Of a stretch of 64,000 bases of DNA, positions 8,931-17,800 are shown piece after piece. Origin of the DNA: Paeniglutamicibacter psychrophenolicus (GTDB taxonomy: Bacteria; Actinomycetota; Actinomycetes; Actinomycetales; Micrococcaceae); the NCBI RefSeq assembly GCF_030812255.1, contig NZ_JAUSSH010000009.1:62001-126000 (forward strand), written 5' to 3'. The notes below the pieces were generated by a model. The model worked only from the letters and a program-made list of their open reading frames with translations. It was not told where the DNA came from and did no database searches. A program made the translations under genes and the position numbers. The first letter of the stretch is position 1, and every line of letters begins with the position of its first letter.

Positions 8931-9041
8931 CTCTTCACCGCTCCTTCCTGCCAAGGTCCCGCAAGCCGGCGAATGCCGGGCGGTTCTTGGTGCTCCTGGG
9001 ACACTGGACAAGTGTGCCGTACGCCACTAGCCTCGAACTCA

Positions 9042-9057
9042 GTTAATGATCACTAAC
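9042..9057. promoter_or_regulatory. Candidate TetR operator
   Basis: GTTAATGATCACTAAC is a 16-base palindrome with one mismatched pair (positions 5 and 12), centred on TGATCA. It lies in the divergent gap between the TetR gene and the acyl-CoA dehydrogenase. Size, symmetry and position fit a TetR dimer site. Binding is inferred. Confidence 0.55.
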
Positions 9058-9210
9058 AATACGTGGTCACCGGACAAAGCCCAAGCGGCCCGCAATCGCG
9101 GACCGGACGGGCCCGCAGGACCGGCCGGCCGGCACCCGCAACACGCGGTTCCGGACGGACAACCGGCAATCCCGCATCCATGCCTACCAGCGAAAGGGGC
9201 ACCGGGGAAG

Positions 9211-10374
9211 ATGATCAACCTGGAACTCAACGAGGACTACAAGGAACTGGCCAAGACGGTGCGCGAGTTCGCCACCGAGGTCGTCGCCCCGGTGTCGGCC
9301 AAGCACGACGCAGCCCATTCCTTCCCCTACGACGTCATGGCCCAGATGGGCCAGATGGGCCTGTTCGGGCTGCCGTTTTCCGAGGAATACGGCGGGATGG
9401 GCGGAGACTACTTCGCCCTGTCCCTGGCCATCGAGGAACTGGCGCGGGTTGACCAGTCGGTCGCGATCACCCTGGAGGCCGGGGTGAGCCTCGGTGCCAT
9501 GCCGATCCACCGCTTCGGGACCGAGGCGCAGAAGGAACGCTGGCTCCCGGCACTGTGCTCCGGGTCCGAGCTGGCCGGGTTCGGCCTGACCGAATCCGGG
9601 GCGGGCTCCGATGCCGGCGGCACCGCGACCACCGCGGCCCTGGCGGACGGCACCTGGACGATCAACGGCTCCAAGGAATTCATCACCAACTCCGGCACCG
9701 ACATCTCTACCCTGGTCACCGTCACCGCCGTCACCGGGACCCGGCGGAAATCCGACGGAACCACAGCCAAGGAAATCTCCACCATCTTGGTCCCGCGCGA
9801 CACCCCCGGCTACACCGTGGAGAAGGCTTACGACAAGGTCGGCTGGCGCGCCTCGGACACCCACCCGCTGCGGTTCGATGACGCGCAGGTCCCCGAGGAG
9901 AACCTGCTGGGGGAACGCGGGCGCGGCTACGCGAACTTCCTGTCCATCCTCGACGAGGGGCGCATCGCCATTGCGGCGCTGGGCACCGGGGCCGCCCAGG
10001 GCTGCCTGGACGAGGCCACCGCCTATGCCAAGACCCGGACCACTTTCGGGAAGCCCATCGGATCGAACCAGGGCATCTCCTTCAAGATCGCCCGCATGGC
10101 CGCCCGGGTGCACACCTCGCGGCTCACCTACTATGCGGCGGCGGCCAAGATGCTTGCGGGCCAGGATTTCAAGACCGAGGCCGCGATCGCCAAGCTGGTG
10201 GCCGGGGAAGCGGCCATGGACAACGCCCGCGATGCCACGCAGATCTTCGGCGGCTACGGATTCATGAACGAGTCCCTGGTGGCCAGGCACTACCGGGACT
10301 CGAAGATCCTGGAAATCGGCGAGGGAACCACCGAGGTCCAACTGCTGCTGATCGCCCGGTCCCTGGGACTCTGA
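9211..10374 (+). CDS. Acyl-CoA dehydrogenase
   Basis: FAD-dependent enzyme that introduces the alpha-beta double bond in an acyl-CoA during fatty-acid or branched-chain amino-acid breakdown; 387 residues, the normal family length. Recognisable segments are LCSGSELAGFGLTESGAGSD (FAD/substrate region), NGSKEFITNSGTDIS, DDAQVPEENLLGERGRGYANFL, GTGAAQGCLDEATAYAKTR, QIFGGYGFMNESLVARHYRD and the C-terminal EIGEGTTEVQ carrying the likely catalytic Glu. The ATG at 9211 has GGGGAAG directly upstream; the frame remains open upstream but that stretch (rich in Pro/Gly/His) has no family similarity. Exact chain specificity is not readable. The next gene is a MaoC-type dehydratase, the following kind of step in beta-oxidation. 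Confidence 0.94.
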   Translation: MINLELNEDYKELAKTVREFATEVVAPVSAKHDAAHSFPYDVMAQMGQMGLFGLPFSEEYGGMGGDYFALSLAIEELARVDQSVAITLEAGVSLGAMPIHRFGTEAQKERWLPALCSGSELAGFGLTESGAGSDAGGTATTAALADGTWTINGSKEFITNSGTDISTLVTVTAVTGTRRKSDGTTAKEISTILVPRDTPGYTVEKAYDKVGWRASDTHPLRFDDAQVPEENLLGERGRGYANFLSILDEGRIAIAALGTGAAQGCLDEATAYAKTRTTFGKPIGSNQGISFKIARMAARVHTSRLTYYAAAAKMLAGQDFKTEAAIAKLVAGEAAMDNARDATQIFGGYGFMNESLVARHYRDSKILEIGEGTTEVQLLLIARSLGL

Positions 10375-10508
10375 GGCGGGTCCGGGGCGCACGGGGTGAA
10401 AAGTTTGTAGGATACGAGAACAAGAGTCCTCCAGGGGTTGCCTCGGTCGGCCGGCGCAGCGGCGCGGTGCAGGCCGAAGTGAACCGCAATGAACCGATGG
10501 GATGCGTG

Positions 10509-11045
10509 ATGGCCATGGCCGAGCAGGGCGATGTACACGAAATCCACCAGCGTGGCCTGTACTTCGAGGAACTGGAAGCCGACGCGGTTTACGTGCACTC
10601 GCCGGGGCGCACCATGACGGAGGCGGACAACGTCCTGTTCACCACCATGAGCATGAACACCCAGGCCCTGCACCTGGACGCCGCCTACGCGGCCACCCAG
10701 CCCTTCGGCAGGCGCGTCATGAACTCGATGTTCACCCTGGCCACCATGGTCGGCCAGTCGGTGGCACAGCTGACCCAGGGGACCCTGATGGGCCAGCTGG
10801 GGCTCACCGACGTGCGCTTCCCGCACCCGCTGTTCCCCGGGGACACCCTCTACACCCAGACGCATATCGTGGATTTGCGCCCCTCGAACTCCCGGCCCGG
10901 GCTCGGGGTGGCGACGTTCGCCCACGTCGGCAGGAACCAGGACGGCATCACTGTGGCCGAGGCCACCCGGGTGTGCCTGATGTTCACCCGCGAGGCCCAC
11001 GAGAAGCTCCGCAACGGGTCCTTCGGCGCGGACGACTGGCTGTAG
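10509..11045 (+). CDS. MaoC family dehydratase
   Basis: A hot-dog fold protein of about 178 residues that would hydrate or dehydrate an enoyl-/hydroxyacyl-thioester. Visible family features are GRTMTEADNVLF near residue 36, MNTQALHLDAAYA (Asn/His region of the hydratase motif), RRVMNSMFTLATMVGQ, and FPHPLFPGDTLYTQTHI. The start is uncertain: GTG at 10467, ATG at 10497 and ATG at 10509 are in the same frame, and the homologous region begins only at about RGLYFEE. A TAGGAT -10-like element at 10408-10413 may give it its own promoter. Together with the acyl-CoA dehydrogenase it suggests acyl-CoA catabolism. Confidence 0.87.
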   Translation: MAMAEQGDVHEIHQRGLYFEELEADAVYVHSPGRTMTEADNVLFTTMSMNTQALHLDAAYAATQPFGRRVMNSMFTLATMVGQSVAQLTQGTLMGQLGLTDVRFPHPLFPGDTLYTQTHIVDLRPSNSRPGLGVATFAHVGRNQDGITVAEATRVCLMFTREAHEKLRNGSFGADDWL

Positions 11046-11076
11046 CGAGGACTCTGCTCGGCGCCCCGTGACCGGG

Positions 11077-11838
11077 TCAGGAAGCCGGGTTCAGGGTGTA
11101 GCGGTTTTCCGGCCTGCCGGCGTTCCCGTAGCGGGGCGTGCAGCGGGCCAGCCCGTCGGCGACCAGGAACTCGAGGTAGCGCCTGGCGCTGACCCGCGCC
11201 AGGCCCAGCTCCGCGGCGAGCTCGGAGGCCGAGTAGTCCCGGTTCGAGTTCCTCAGCTGCACCATGACGGCCTCAAGGGTCGCCCGCGAAAGCCCCTTGG
11301 GTGGTTCGGCCACGCGCGTGGACTCCGCCGAGCCCGCCCGCGTGGCGTCCGCTGCCGTGGGTTGTCCCTGGTCCGTGGCCTGCGGCAACCCGGAGCGCAG
11401 CAGGTCGATGCTGTGCTGGTCCAGGCCTTCCTCGGTGGCATGGTGGCCAAGAACGGCGGCCCGGTGGGCCACGTAGTGGTCCAGCCGGGCCTTGAATTCC
11501 GCCGAACCAAAGGGCTTGACGAGGTATTCGATGACCCCGCCGGCAAGGGCGCCGCGCACCGTGGAAAGTTCCCGGGCAGCAGTGATGGCAAAGACGTCAA
11601 GCAGACGGCCCTCGAGCCGGGCGCGCAACGCGGCGAGCACTTCCAGCCCGCCGATGTCTGGCAGGTGGATGTCCAGCAGCAGTAGTTCCGGGCGCAGCGA
11701 GGAGACAAGTTCGAGCCCCTGGGTGCCGGAGTGCGCGATGCCCACGACCTCGAAGGCGCCGTGGGCCATCAGAAAGCCGTGGTGCACCCCGGCCACGGAG
11801 GGGTCGTCGTCGATGATGACGGTGCGGATCGGGTTCAT
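11077..11838 (-). CDS. citB: Response regulator, CitB/DcuR family
   Basis: Transcriptional output partner of the sensor kinase encoded upstream. The 253-residue protein has an N-terminal receiver domain with the acidic pair DDD (10-12), phospho-acceptor Asp56 in LLLLDIHLP and the conserved Lys in YLVKPFG near residue 104. The C-terminal part has the winged-helix region of CitB/DcuR regulators (RATLEAVMVQLRNSNRDYSASELAAELG, VSARRYLEFLV). Its start overlaps the kinase stop by four bases. The divergently transcribed tctCBA transporter is the obvious target, with a perfect inverted repeat in the intergenic region as possible site. The symbol follows the family; the ligand may be citrate, tricarballylate or another di/tricarboxylate. 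Confidence 0.9.
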   Translation of the reverse strand: MNPIRTVIIDDDPSVAGVHHGFLMAHGAFEVVGIAHSGTQGLELVSSLRPELLLLDIHLPDIGGLEVLAALRARLEGRLLDVFAITAARELSTVRGALAGGVIEYLVKPFGSAEFKARLDHYVAHRAAVLGHHATEEGLDQHSIDLLRSGLPQATDQGQPTAADATRAGSAESTRVAEPPKGLSRATLEAVMVQLRNSNRDYSASELAAELGLARVSARRYLEFLVADGLARCTPRYGNAGRPENRYTLNPAS

Positions 11839-13448
11839 GATCTTCCTGCAGCTTGCTTCGTGGCGTTCGCGGGTGTGATGGCCGGGGGCGGGAGCAGGAC
11901 CGTGAAGGCGGCCCCGCCCAGGTCCGATGCGGCCACGGAAATCGTGCCGCGGCGGCGGGTGACCACCCGGTGGACCAAGGCTAGCCCAATGCCGCGGGCC
12001 CCGTCATGATTGTTTCCCGCCTTGGTGCTGGTGCCAAGCTCCCACAGCGAATCGCGCATCGCCGGATCGATGCCGGGCCCGTCGTCGTGGATCTCGATCA
12101 GCACGCTGGAATCCGCCTCCTCGCAGACCAGCAGCTCGATGCGCCCCTGGTGGACCACCGCCTCGATGGCATTGTCGATGAGGTTGCCCAGGATCGTGAT
12201 CAGGTCCCGGCCCAGCGAGGGTTCCGAAGGTGCCAGCACCGAGTCGCTGTCGATGACCAGCTCGATGCCCTTCTCCCGGCAGATGGCGCCCTTGGCTAGC
12301 AGCAGCGCGCCCAGCTCGGGGTCGGTGACCGAAGCAAGGGCCGAGGCCCCCGTGGGGGAGCCGGAGGTATCGATGGATCCGATGAACGCCGATGCGGCCT
12401 GGGCCTGTCCAAGCTCCAGCAGGCCGGAAATCACGTGCAGGCGGTTGGAGAATTCGTGGGCCTGGGCCCGCAGGGCCTGGGTCATGTCCCGCGCGCCGCT
12501 GAGGTCGCGCAGCACCGCATGAAGCTCGGTGCGGTCGCGCAGCACCAGCATGGCCCCGACGCTGGACCCGCCCACGGTGGCGCCGGAGACCTTTGCCAGC
12601 AGGATGCGCTCGCCGGCCAGGACCAGGCGCTCGTCCGCGGGCCGTTCCAGCAGCAATTGGGCGATCGGCTGTTCCAGCGCCTCAGCCGCGGGCAGGCCCA
12701 GGACGTCCTCGCGGATGCCCAGCAAGCGCTTGGCCTCGTCGTTGGCCAGTGTGATGTTCCCGAGGCGGTCGGTGGCCAGCAGGCCCTCGCCGACGCCATG
12801 CAGCAGGGCCTCGCGGGATTGCAGCAGCTCGGCGATCTGTTCCGGTTCCTGCCGGTGGATCCGCCTCCAGACCAAGCGCGAAATGCTGAATGCCCCGATG
12901 CTTCCCACGACCGCGGCGGCGATGAGCCATCCCACCAGGATGGGCAGTCGCTCGAGCAGGTCCGCGGTCAGTTCGCTTTCCAGCACTCCCACCGAGGCGG
13001 TGCCGATGACGTCCCCATTGCTCCACACCGGAACCTTGACCCGCCAGGAGGTGCCCAGGGTGCCCTGCTCGGTGCCCACGAAGGTCTCCCCGGACAGCGG
13101 CACCGAGGGGTCGGTGGAGACCTTTTCTCCGATGCGCTCGGGGTTGGGGTGGGAATAGCGGATCCCCTCGGCATCCGTCACCACCACGTAGGTCACGTCC
13201 GAGGCCTGCCGGATCAGCTCGGCAATGGGATCGATGGTCGCGGCGGGGTTTTCCTCGGCGAAGGCCTCGATGACCGAGGGCAGCCGGGCCACGGATTCGG
13301 CCACGCCCACCATCCGGGCCTGGTGGGCATCGCGGATGGAATCGGCCTGCAGGTACGCCGCCACCACGCCGGTCACCGAAATCACCAGGAACACAATGCC
13401 GACCTGAAGCAACAACAGGTGCGTTCGAAGCGAGGGGGTGCGGAACAT
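11835..13448 (-). CDS. citA: Sensor histidine kinase, CitA/DcuS family
   Basis: Membrane sensor of di/tricarboxylates that phosphorylates the adjacent CitB-type regulator. About 537 residues: first membrane helix (LLLLQVGIVFLVISVTGVVAAY), an extracytoplasmic PAS/PDC domain up to about residue 165 with YVVVTDAEGIRYSHPNPERIG, the classic CitA/DcuS ligand-domain strand, a second helix (ILVGWLIAAAVVGSIGAF), a cytoplasmic PAS domain, the phospho-acceptor His331 in AQAHEFSNRLHVI, and an ATPase domain (NLIDNAIEA, DDGPGI, GARGIGLALV). The ATG at 13448 was chosen because homology begins there; the frame is open to a GTG at 13532. It is divergent from tctC. Confidence 0.92.
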   Translation of the reverse strand: MFRTPSLRTHLLLLQVGIVFLVISVTGVVAAYLQADSIRDAHQARMVGVAESVARLPSVIEAFAEENPAATIDPIAELIRQASDVTYVVVTDAEGIRYSHPNPERIGEKVSTDPSVPLSGETFVGTEQGTLGTSWRVKVPVWSNGDVIGTASVGVLESELTADLLERLPILVGWLIAAAVVGSIGAFSISRLVWRRIHRQEPEQIAELLQSREALLHGVGEGLLATDRLGNITLANDEAKRLLGIREDVLGLPAAEALEQPIAQLLLERPADERLVLAGERILLAKVSGATVGGSSVGAMLVLRDRTELHAVLRDLSGARDMTQALRAQAHEFSNRLHVISGLLELGQAQAASAFIGSIDTSGSPTGASALASVTDPELGALLLAKGAICREKGIELVIDSDSVLAPSEPSLGRDLITILGNLIDNAIEAVVHQGRIELLVCEEADSSVLIEIHDDGPGIDPAMRDSLWELGTSTKAGNNHDGARGIGLALVHRVVTRRRGTISVAASDLGGAAFTVLLPPPAITPANATKQAAGRS

Positions 13449-13553
13449 CCAACCATTTTTGCACGATTCCCCGCGCCAGGGCGGGCCCGTGACCATAAAG
13501 ACCAATACCACCACTACCACCACATGCTTCACGGGAACCGGGGGGCTTTGTAG

Positions 13554-13581
13554 TGTCGATCACGCACCCTGGTGATCGACA
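13554..13581. promoter_or_regulatory. Perfect inverted repeat in citA-tctC divergent promoter
   Basis: TGTCGATCAC (13554-13563) and GTGATCGACA (13572-13581) are perfect 10-base inverted arms separated by 8 bases. The site is 53 bases before the tctC start and about 105 before the kinase start. Arm length, spacing and place fit a dimeric regulator site, most simply for the CitB-type protein. Confidence 0.65.
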
Positions 13582-13634
13582 GCACATGCCGCGGTGCCCA
13601 CTCATTCGCACATCCGGACAAGGAAGTTCCACTC

Positions 13635-14639
13635 GTGAAGATCAATCGCTCGTTGACCCGCCGCACCGCCCTGCTGGCCGCGGCCGCCGCCACCGCACTG
13701 ACCATCACCGCCTGCGGCGGAGGCGGGGGCACCGACGCCGGGGCCGCAGACGAAATCAAGAAGCTGAACATCATCGTCCCGGCCAACCCGGGCGGCGGCT
13801 GGGACCAGACCGGTCGCTCCATGCAGGCGGACCTCACCGCCAACAAGCAGGTCGGCTCCGCCAGCGTGCAGAACATCGGCGGCGCCGGCGGCACCAACGG
13901 CCTGGCCAAGCTGGCCACCGAAAAGGACGCCAACACCCTGATGGTCATGGGCTACGTGATGGTCGGTTCGGTGGAGACCAACAAGTCCGCCTCGCGCATC
14001 GAAGACACCACCCCGATCGCCCGCCTCACCGAAGAGCCGCTGGTGCTCGTCGTCCCGGCCTCCAGCCCCTACCAGAGCACCGATGACCTGATCGCGGACA
14101 TCAAGGCCAAGGGCAAGGGCGTTGCCATCACCGGCGGCTCGGCCGGCGGCGCCGACCACATCCTGATCGGCCAGATCCTCAAGGCCAAGGGCATCGCCCC
14201 CGACTCGCTGAACTACATCGGCTACTCCGGCGGCGGCGAATCCCTCGCCGCCCTGCTGGGCAACAAGGTCCAGGCCGGCATCTCGGGCGTGGGCGAATAC
14301 GCCGAGCAGGTCAAGGCCGGCAAGGTCCGTGCCCTGGCGGTCTCCGGTCCCGCCGAGGCTCCGGCACTGCCGGGCGTCAAGCCGTTGAAGGACCAGGGCA
14401 TCGACGTGGTGCTGACCAACTGGCGCGGCGTGGTCGCCCCGGGCTCCATCGACGAAGCCCAGGCCGCCAAGCTCACCGACTTGGTCACCAAGCTCAACGA
14501 GTCCGAGGCCTGGGCCAAGACGCTCAAGGACAACAACTGGGACAACGCGTTCCTGGCCGGGGATGAGTTCAAGACCTTCCTCGACGAGGACATCACCAAG
14601 GTCAAGACCACGCTGACCGAGATCGGCCTGGTCAAGTAA
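13635..14639 (+). CDS. tctC: Tripartite tricarboxylate transporter substrate-binding lipoprotein
   Basis: Periplasmic-type binding component (here a lipoprotein, Cys27 in TITAC) of a secondary tripartite tricarboxylate transporter. The 334-residue protein starts with a basic, twin-Arg-like stretch (SLTRRTALLAAAAA), then the mature domain LNIIVPANPGGGWDQTGRSM, the signature of Bug/TctC proteins, with QNIGGAGGTNGLAKLA and GGSAGGADHI further on. GTG at 13635 was chosen over an upstream ATG because GGAAG lies just before it and the signal peptide begins there. It is the first cistron of tctC-tctB-tctA-usp, divergent from a CitA/CitB system. Citrate or a similar acid is the likely ligand. Confidence 0.93.
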   Translation: MKINRSLTRRTALLAAAAATALTITACGGGGGTDAGAADEIKKLNIIVPANPGGGWDQTGRSMQADLTANKQVGSASVQNIGGAGGTNGLAKLATEKDANTLMVMGYVMVGSVETNKSASRIEDTTPIARLTEEPLVLVVPASSPYQSTDDLIADIKAKGKGVAITGGSAGGADHILIGQILKAKGIAPDSLNYIGYSGGGESLAALLGNKVQAGISGVGEYAEQVKAGKVRALAVSGPAEAPALPGVKPLKDQGIDVVLTNWRGVVAPGSIDEAQAAKLTDLVTKLNESEAWAKTLKDNNWDNAFLAGDEFKTFLDEDITKVKTTLTEIGLVK

Positions 14640-14641
14640 CC

Positions 14642-15148
14642 ATGCAGACCGCGCAGAAGAACCTCGGAGAAGTTCTCTTTGCGTTGGTCTTCGTAGTACT
14701 GGGTGTGGCGGGAGTGATCTTCGCCGGAACCATCGAGGTTCCGGACCTGGAGTTCGGCATGGGTCCCCGGGCCTTCCCCTACATCGTGAGCACACTGATG
14801 CTGGTCATCGGGGCGGGCCTGGTCTTCCAGGCGCTCCGGGGCCGGCTCGGTGCTGCCGAGGACGGCGAAGACATTGACGCAGAGGCCAGCACCGACTGGA
14901 TCACCATCGGCAAGATCGCCCTCTTTGTCATCATCCACATCCTGCTCATCGAGCCCGCAGGCTGGCCGGTAGCCGCCGCGGCGCTGTTCACCGGCGCCTC
15001 CTGGTCCTTGGGGGCCAAGCCCCTGTGGCGCTCCATCATGATCTCGGTGATCCTGGCCCTGGTGCTGCAATACCTCTTCGGCGGGCTCCTGGGCGTATCC
15101 CTGCCGCGCGGACCGCTGCTGGAAGGCGTTGAGTTCCTCAATGGATAA
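14642..15148 (+). CDS. tctB: Tripartite tricarboxylate transporter small membrane subunit
   Basis: Small membrane subunit, 168 residues with four predicted helices: LGEVLFALVFVVLGVAGVIFA, FPYIVSTLMLVIGAGLVFQAL, IGKIALFVIIHILLIE, and the C-terminal pair SIMISVILALVLQYLFGGLLGV. An early PDLEFGMGPRAFPYIV segment is characteristic of TctB. The start follows the tctC stop after two bases, and the last codons overlap the start of tctA by eight bases, so the three subunits are made together. It partners TctA and has no known catalytic role. Confidence 0.92.
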   Translation: MQTAQKNLGEVLFALVFVVLGVAGVIFAGTIEVPDLEFGMGPRAFPYIVSTLMLVIGAGLVFQALRGRLGAAEDGEDIDAEASTDWITIGKIALFVIIHILLIEPAGWPVAAAALFTGASWSLGAKPLWRSIMISVILALVLQYLFGGLLGVSLPRGPLLEGVEFLNG

Positions 15149-16688
15149 TTTCAATATGCTCATGGAGGGCTTCGCCACCGCGGCGCAACCCATCTACCTG
15201 CTTTACGCGCTCTTCGGGGTGTTCATCGGCACCGCCGTCGGCGTGCTGCCGGGCATCGGCCCGGCCATGACCGTGGCACTGCTGATGCCCATCACCTACT
15301 CGCTGGAACCCACCGCGGCCATGATCGTGTTTGCCGGCATCTACTACGGGGGCATGTACGGCGGCTCGACCACCTCGATCCTGCTGAACACCCCCGGGGA
15401 GTCGGCTTCCATCGTCACGGCGCTGGAGGGCAACAAGATGGCCAAGGCCGGGCGCGGGGCCGCGGCCCTGGCGACCGCGGCCATCGGCTCCTTTATCGCC
15501 GGCACCATCGCCACGGTGCTGTTGACCTTCCTGGCCCCGGTCATCGTGGATTTCGCGATCAACCTGGGACCGGTGGACTTCGTGGCCCTGATGGTGGTCG
15601 CGTTCCTGACCATCGGCGCCCTGCTGGGCGGCTCGATCCTGAGGGGCATGGCCTCCCTGGTGCTGGGCCTGTTCATTGGCCTGATCGGCGTGGACGACAC
15701 CACTGCCCAGCAGCGCTACACCTTCGGATTCCCCGGTCTGACCGACGGCATCGACGTGGTGCTGGTGGCCGTGGGACTCTTCGCCGTGGGCGAGGCCCTC
15801 TACGTCGCGGCCCGCATGCGCAAGGGCCCGGTCGAGGTCATGTCCATGGGATCTTCCTCGGGCAACAGCGCCAAGTGGATGAGCAAGGACGACTGGAAGC
15901 GCTCCTGGAAGCCCTGGCTGCGCGGAACCTTCATCGGATTCCCGATCGGCACCGTCCCGGCCGGCGGCGCGGACGTTTCCACGTTCCTGTCCTACGCCAC
16001 CGAACGCAAGCTGGCCAAGGGAAAGAACAAGAAGCAGTTCGGCCACGGCGCCATCGAGGGCGTTGCCGGCCCGGAGGCCGCCAACAACGCGGCGGCCGCC
16101 GGAGTGCTGGTCCCGCTGCTGACCCTGGGCATCCCCACGACCGCGACAGCGGCCATGATGCTCACGGCCTTCCAGCGCTACCAGATCCAGCCCGGCCCGC
16201 TGCTGATGGAAACCAACGGTGCACTGGTCTGGGCGTTGATCGCCAGCCTGTACATCGGCAACCTGATGCTGCTGATCCTGAACCTGCCGCTGGTGGGGCT
16301 CTGGGTGAAGATCCTGCAGATCCCGCGACCCTACCTGTACTCCGGGATCTTGGTCTTCGGTGCCCTGGGTGCCTACTCGCTGAACTTCGCCACGCTGGAC
16401 GTGGTGATCCTGCTGGTCATCGGCATCCTGGGCTTCTTCATGCGGCAATACGGCTACCCCGTGGCTCCCATGGTGGTGGCCATGATCCTGGGCCCCATGT
16501 TCGAGGTGCAATTGCGCCGCGGCCTGCAGATCTCGCAAAACGACGTCTCGGCCCTGGTCTCCACCCCGTTCACCTGGGTGGTCTACGGTGCACTGGTCCT
16601 GATGTTCGTGGCCTCCTTCTTCATCAAGCGGGCACAGAAAAAGATGGAATCCGCACCCCTGGAACAGATCGAGGAAAACAGCCAATGA
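15141..16688 (+). CDS. tctA: Tripartite tricarboxylate transporter large membrane subunit
   Basis: Large transport subunit, 515 residues with about 11-12 hydrophobic helices, driven by an ion gradient rather than ATP. Hallmarks are [21 protein letters not shown] near residue 35, [22 protein letters not shown] near residue 70, [16 protein letters not shown], and [21 protein letters not shown] with [12 protein letters not shown], the repeated TctA motifs. ATG 15141 is chosen; a TTG at 15129 in the same frame is closer to a GGAAGG sequence and remains possible. Its stop overlaps the universal stress protein start (ATGA). Confidence 0.95.
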   Translation: MDNFNMLMEGFATAAQPIYLLYALFGVFIGTAVGVLPGIGPAMTVALLMPITYSLEPTAAMIVFAGIYYGGMYGGSTTSILLNTPGESASIVTALEGNKMAKAGRGAAALATAAIGSFIAGTIATVLLTFLAPVIVDFAINLGPVDFVALMVVAFLTIGALLGGSILRGMASLVLGLFIGLIGVDDTTAQQRYTFGFPGLTDGIDVVLVAVGLFAVGEALYVAARMRKGPVEVMSMGSSSGNSAKWMSKDDWKRSWKPWLRGTFIGFPIGTVPAGGADVSTFLSYATERKLAKGKNKKQFGHGAIEGVAGPEAANNAAAAGVLVPLLTLGIPTTATAAMMLTAFQRYQIQPGPLLMETNGALVWALIASLYIGNLMLLILNLPLVGLWVKILQIPRPYLYSGILVFGALGAYSLNFATLDVVILLVIGILGFFMRQYGYPVAPMVVAMILGPMFEVQLRRGLQISQNDVSALVSTPFTWVVYGALVLMFVASFFIKRAQKKMESAPLEQIEENSQ

Positions 16689-17095
16689 GCGAGGCAACCA
16701 CCCGTCCGGTGATCGTGCTCGGATACGTGCCCGGAGCCCTGGGCGATGCGGCCCTGGCCGCGGCCGTGGACGAATGCGGCCGCCGCGACGCGAAGCTGCT
16801 GGTCATCAACTCCACCCGTGCCGATCGCACGGTGGATGTGCACTACGCCTTCGAGCCCGACATGGAGCGCTTGCGCACCTATCTGGAGGCCGGCGGGGTG
16901 GAACACGAGATCCGCCAGTTCACCTCGGACCAGCTGGCCAGCGACGACGTGCTTGAAGCCGCAGAGAAGGCGGATGCCGAACTCATCGTCATCGGGGTGC
17001 GCCGGCGCTCGCCGGTGGGCAAGATGCTGATGGGCTCCGACGCCCAGCGCATCTTGCTGCAGGCCGAATGCAACGTGCTGGCGGTCAAGGCGTAG
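16685..17095 (+). CDS. Universal stress protein family
   Basis: A 136-residue UspA-fold protein. It opens with PVIVLGYVPGALGDAALAAAVDEC, the first strand and helix of the fold. The C-terminal ATP-binding motif is clear: ELIVIGVRRRSPVGKMLMGSDAQRILLQAECNVLAVK, matching G-2x-G-9x-G(S/T) with small changes. Its ATG overlaps the tctA stop by four bases, which makes it a translationally coupled fourth member of the tctCBA operon. The placement suggests a role in adjusting or sensing transporter state or carbon supply; that is an inference. It is the last gene before the AT-rich island. Confidence 0.88.
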   Translation: MSEATTRPVIVLGYVPGALGDAALAAAVDECGRRDAKLLVINSTRADRTVDVHYAFEPDMERLRTYLEAGGVEHEIRQFTSDQLASDDVLEAAEKADAELIVIGVRRRSPVGKMLMGSDAQRILLQAECNVLAVKA

Positions 17096-17262
17096 TCAAA
17101 AGCATTAGTCATTGTTGCCAACGAAATGCGGCTCCTCGTTATGACCCACGGAAGAGGGCACAACGTGGAGCCGTGATTTTGCTGCAGCTATGGCGGCGTT
17201 GAACGGTGTCTATTGTGATGACACGCAGCGCGATTTTCCCTGAAACCTGGAATCTTGGTTGC

Positions 17263-17291
17263 TTGAAATGCAATCCATCCCAACTTTGATA
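17263..17291 (+). promoter_or_regulatory. Candidate promoter of the low-GC gene pair
   Basis: TTGAAA (17263-17268) and TTGATA (17286-17291) with 17 bases between them form a plausible promoter, about 55 bases before the first possible start of the next gene. The 250-base gap from 17096 contains no other feature that I recognise. Confidence 0.35.
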
Positions 17292-17344
17292 GATTCAAGG
17301 TGGGTTCTTCGGTACAGAGCTGCGTTTGATGCTGGCCGAATCAA

Positions 17345-17800
17345 TTGTGGAGAGAAGGTGGCGAACTGCTCAAGTCTAAGCGTGGGAAAGTTGGTGCACT
17401 GGCATTCGCGGCGTTCGCTTGCTCAGTATTGCTCGCCCTTCAAGCACAAGAGGTTTTCGCATCAGTGCTGTTAGTTTTACTTGGAACTGTTCTGCAGGTC
17501 GGGGCGCTACTCCTCGCGTCTTCAGACGGGAAGGCAGACCCGACGCTTGCAAGATCGCACGTACGGCACCTTTCAGCTGCAAGAAATCGGGTAAACCGCG
17601 CAAAGTCATTAGCTGAGCAAGCACGAGAATCCGAACTGGACATCCACGCCTGGCGCGATACCGTCGGAATGCTGAGTGTTCATTTGAGCTATGTTGAAGA
17701 AGACATGGTGCTAGCAATCGAAGATTGGTTTGATTTTTCTTCGGAGGCATTAAAAGAAGCGGTAGAAGAATCTAAAGAGGGAAAAGATGAGCAGAATTGA
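17345..17800 (+). CDS. Small two-helix membrane protein of unknown function
   Basis: I do not recognise this family. The predicted protein (up to 151 residues) has two hydrophobic helices near its N-terminus, about residues 15-33 and 38-58, with a very short turn between them. A charged helical tail of about 90 residues follows, with many Ala/Glu/Arg (VRHLSAARNRVNRAKSLAEQ) and an acidic end. The only start in good position is TTG at 17345; no ATG or GTG in frame precedes the first helix, so the true start is uncertain. Base composition is clearly lower in G+C than on either side (24 of 60 in the line starting 17701, against 46 of 60 in the line starting 18601). It overlaps the next gene by 14 bases, so the two form an operon. 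The layout resembles two-helix effector or anchor proteins, but that is only a resemblance. Confidence 0.6.
   Translation: MWREGGELLKSKRGKVGALAFAAFACSVLLALQAQEVFASVLLVLLGTVLQVGALLLASSDGKADPTLARSHVRHLSAARNRVNRAKSLAEQARESELDIHAWRDTVGMLSVHLSYVEEDMVLAIEDWFDFSSEALKEAVEESKEGKDEQN

Noticed and set aside
15138-16697. 519-codon open frame on the minus strand over tctA
   Set aside because: It mirrors the whole tctA gene, is extremely rich in His/Gln/Asp/Gly and shows no family motif; it is a by-product of the strong codon bias.
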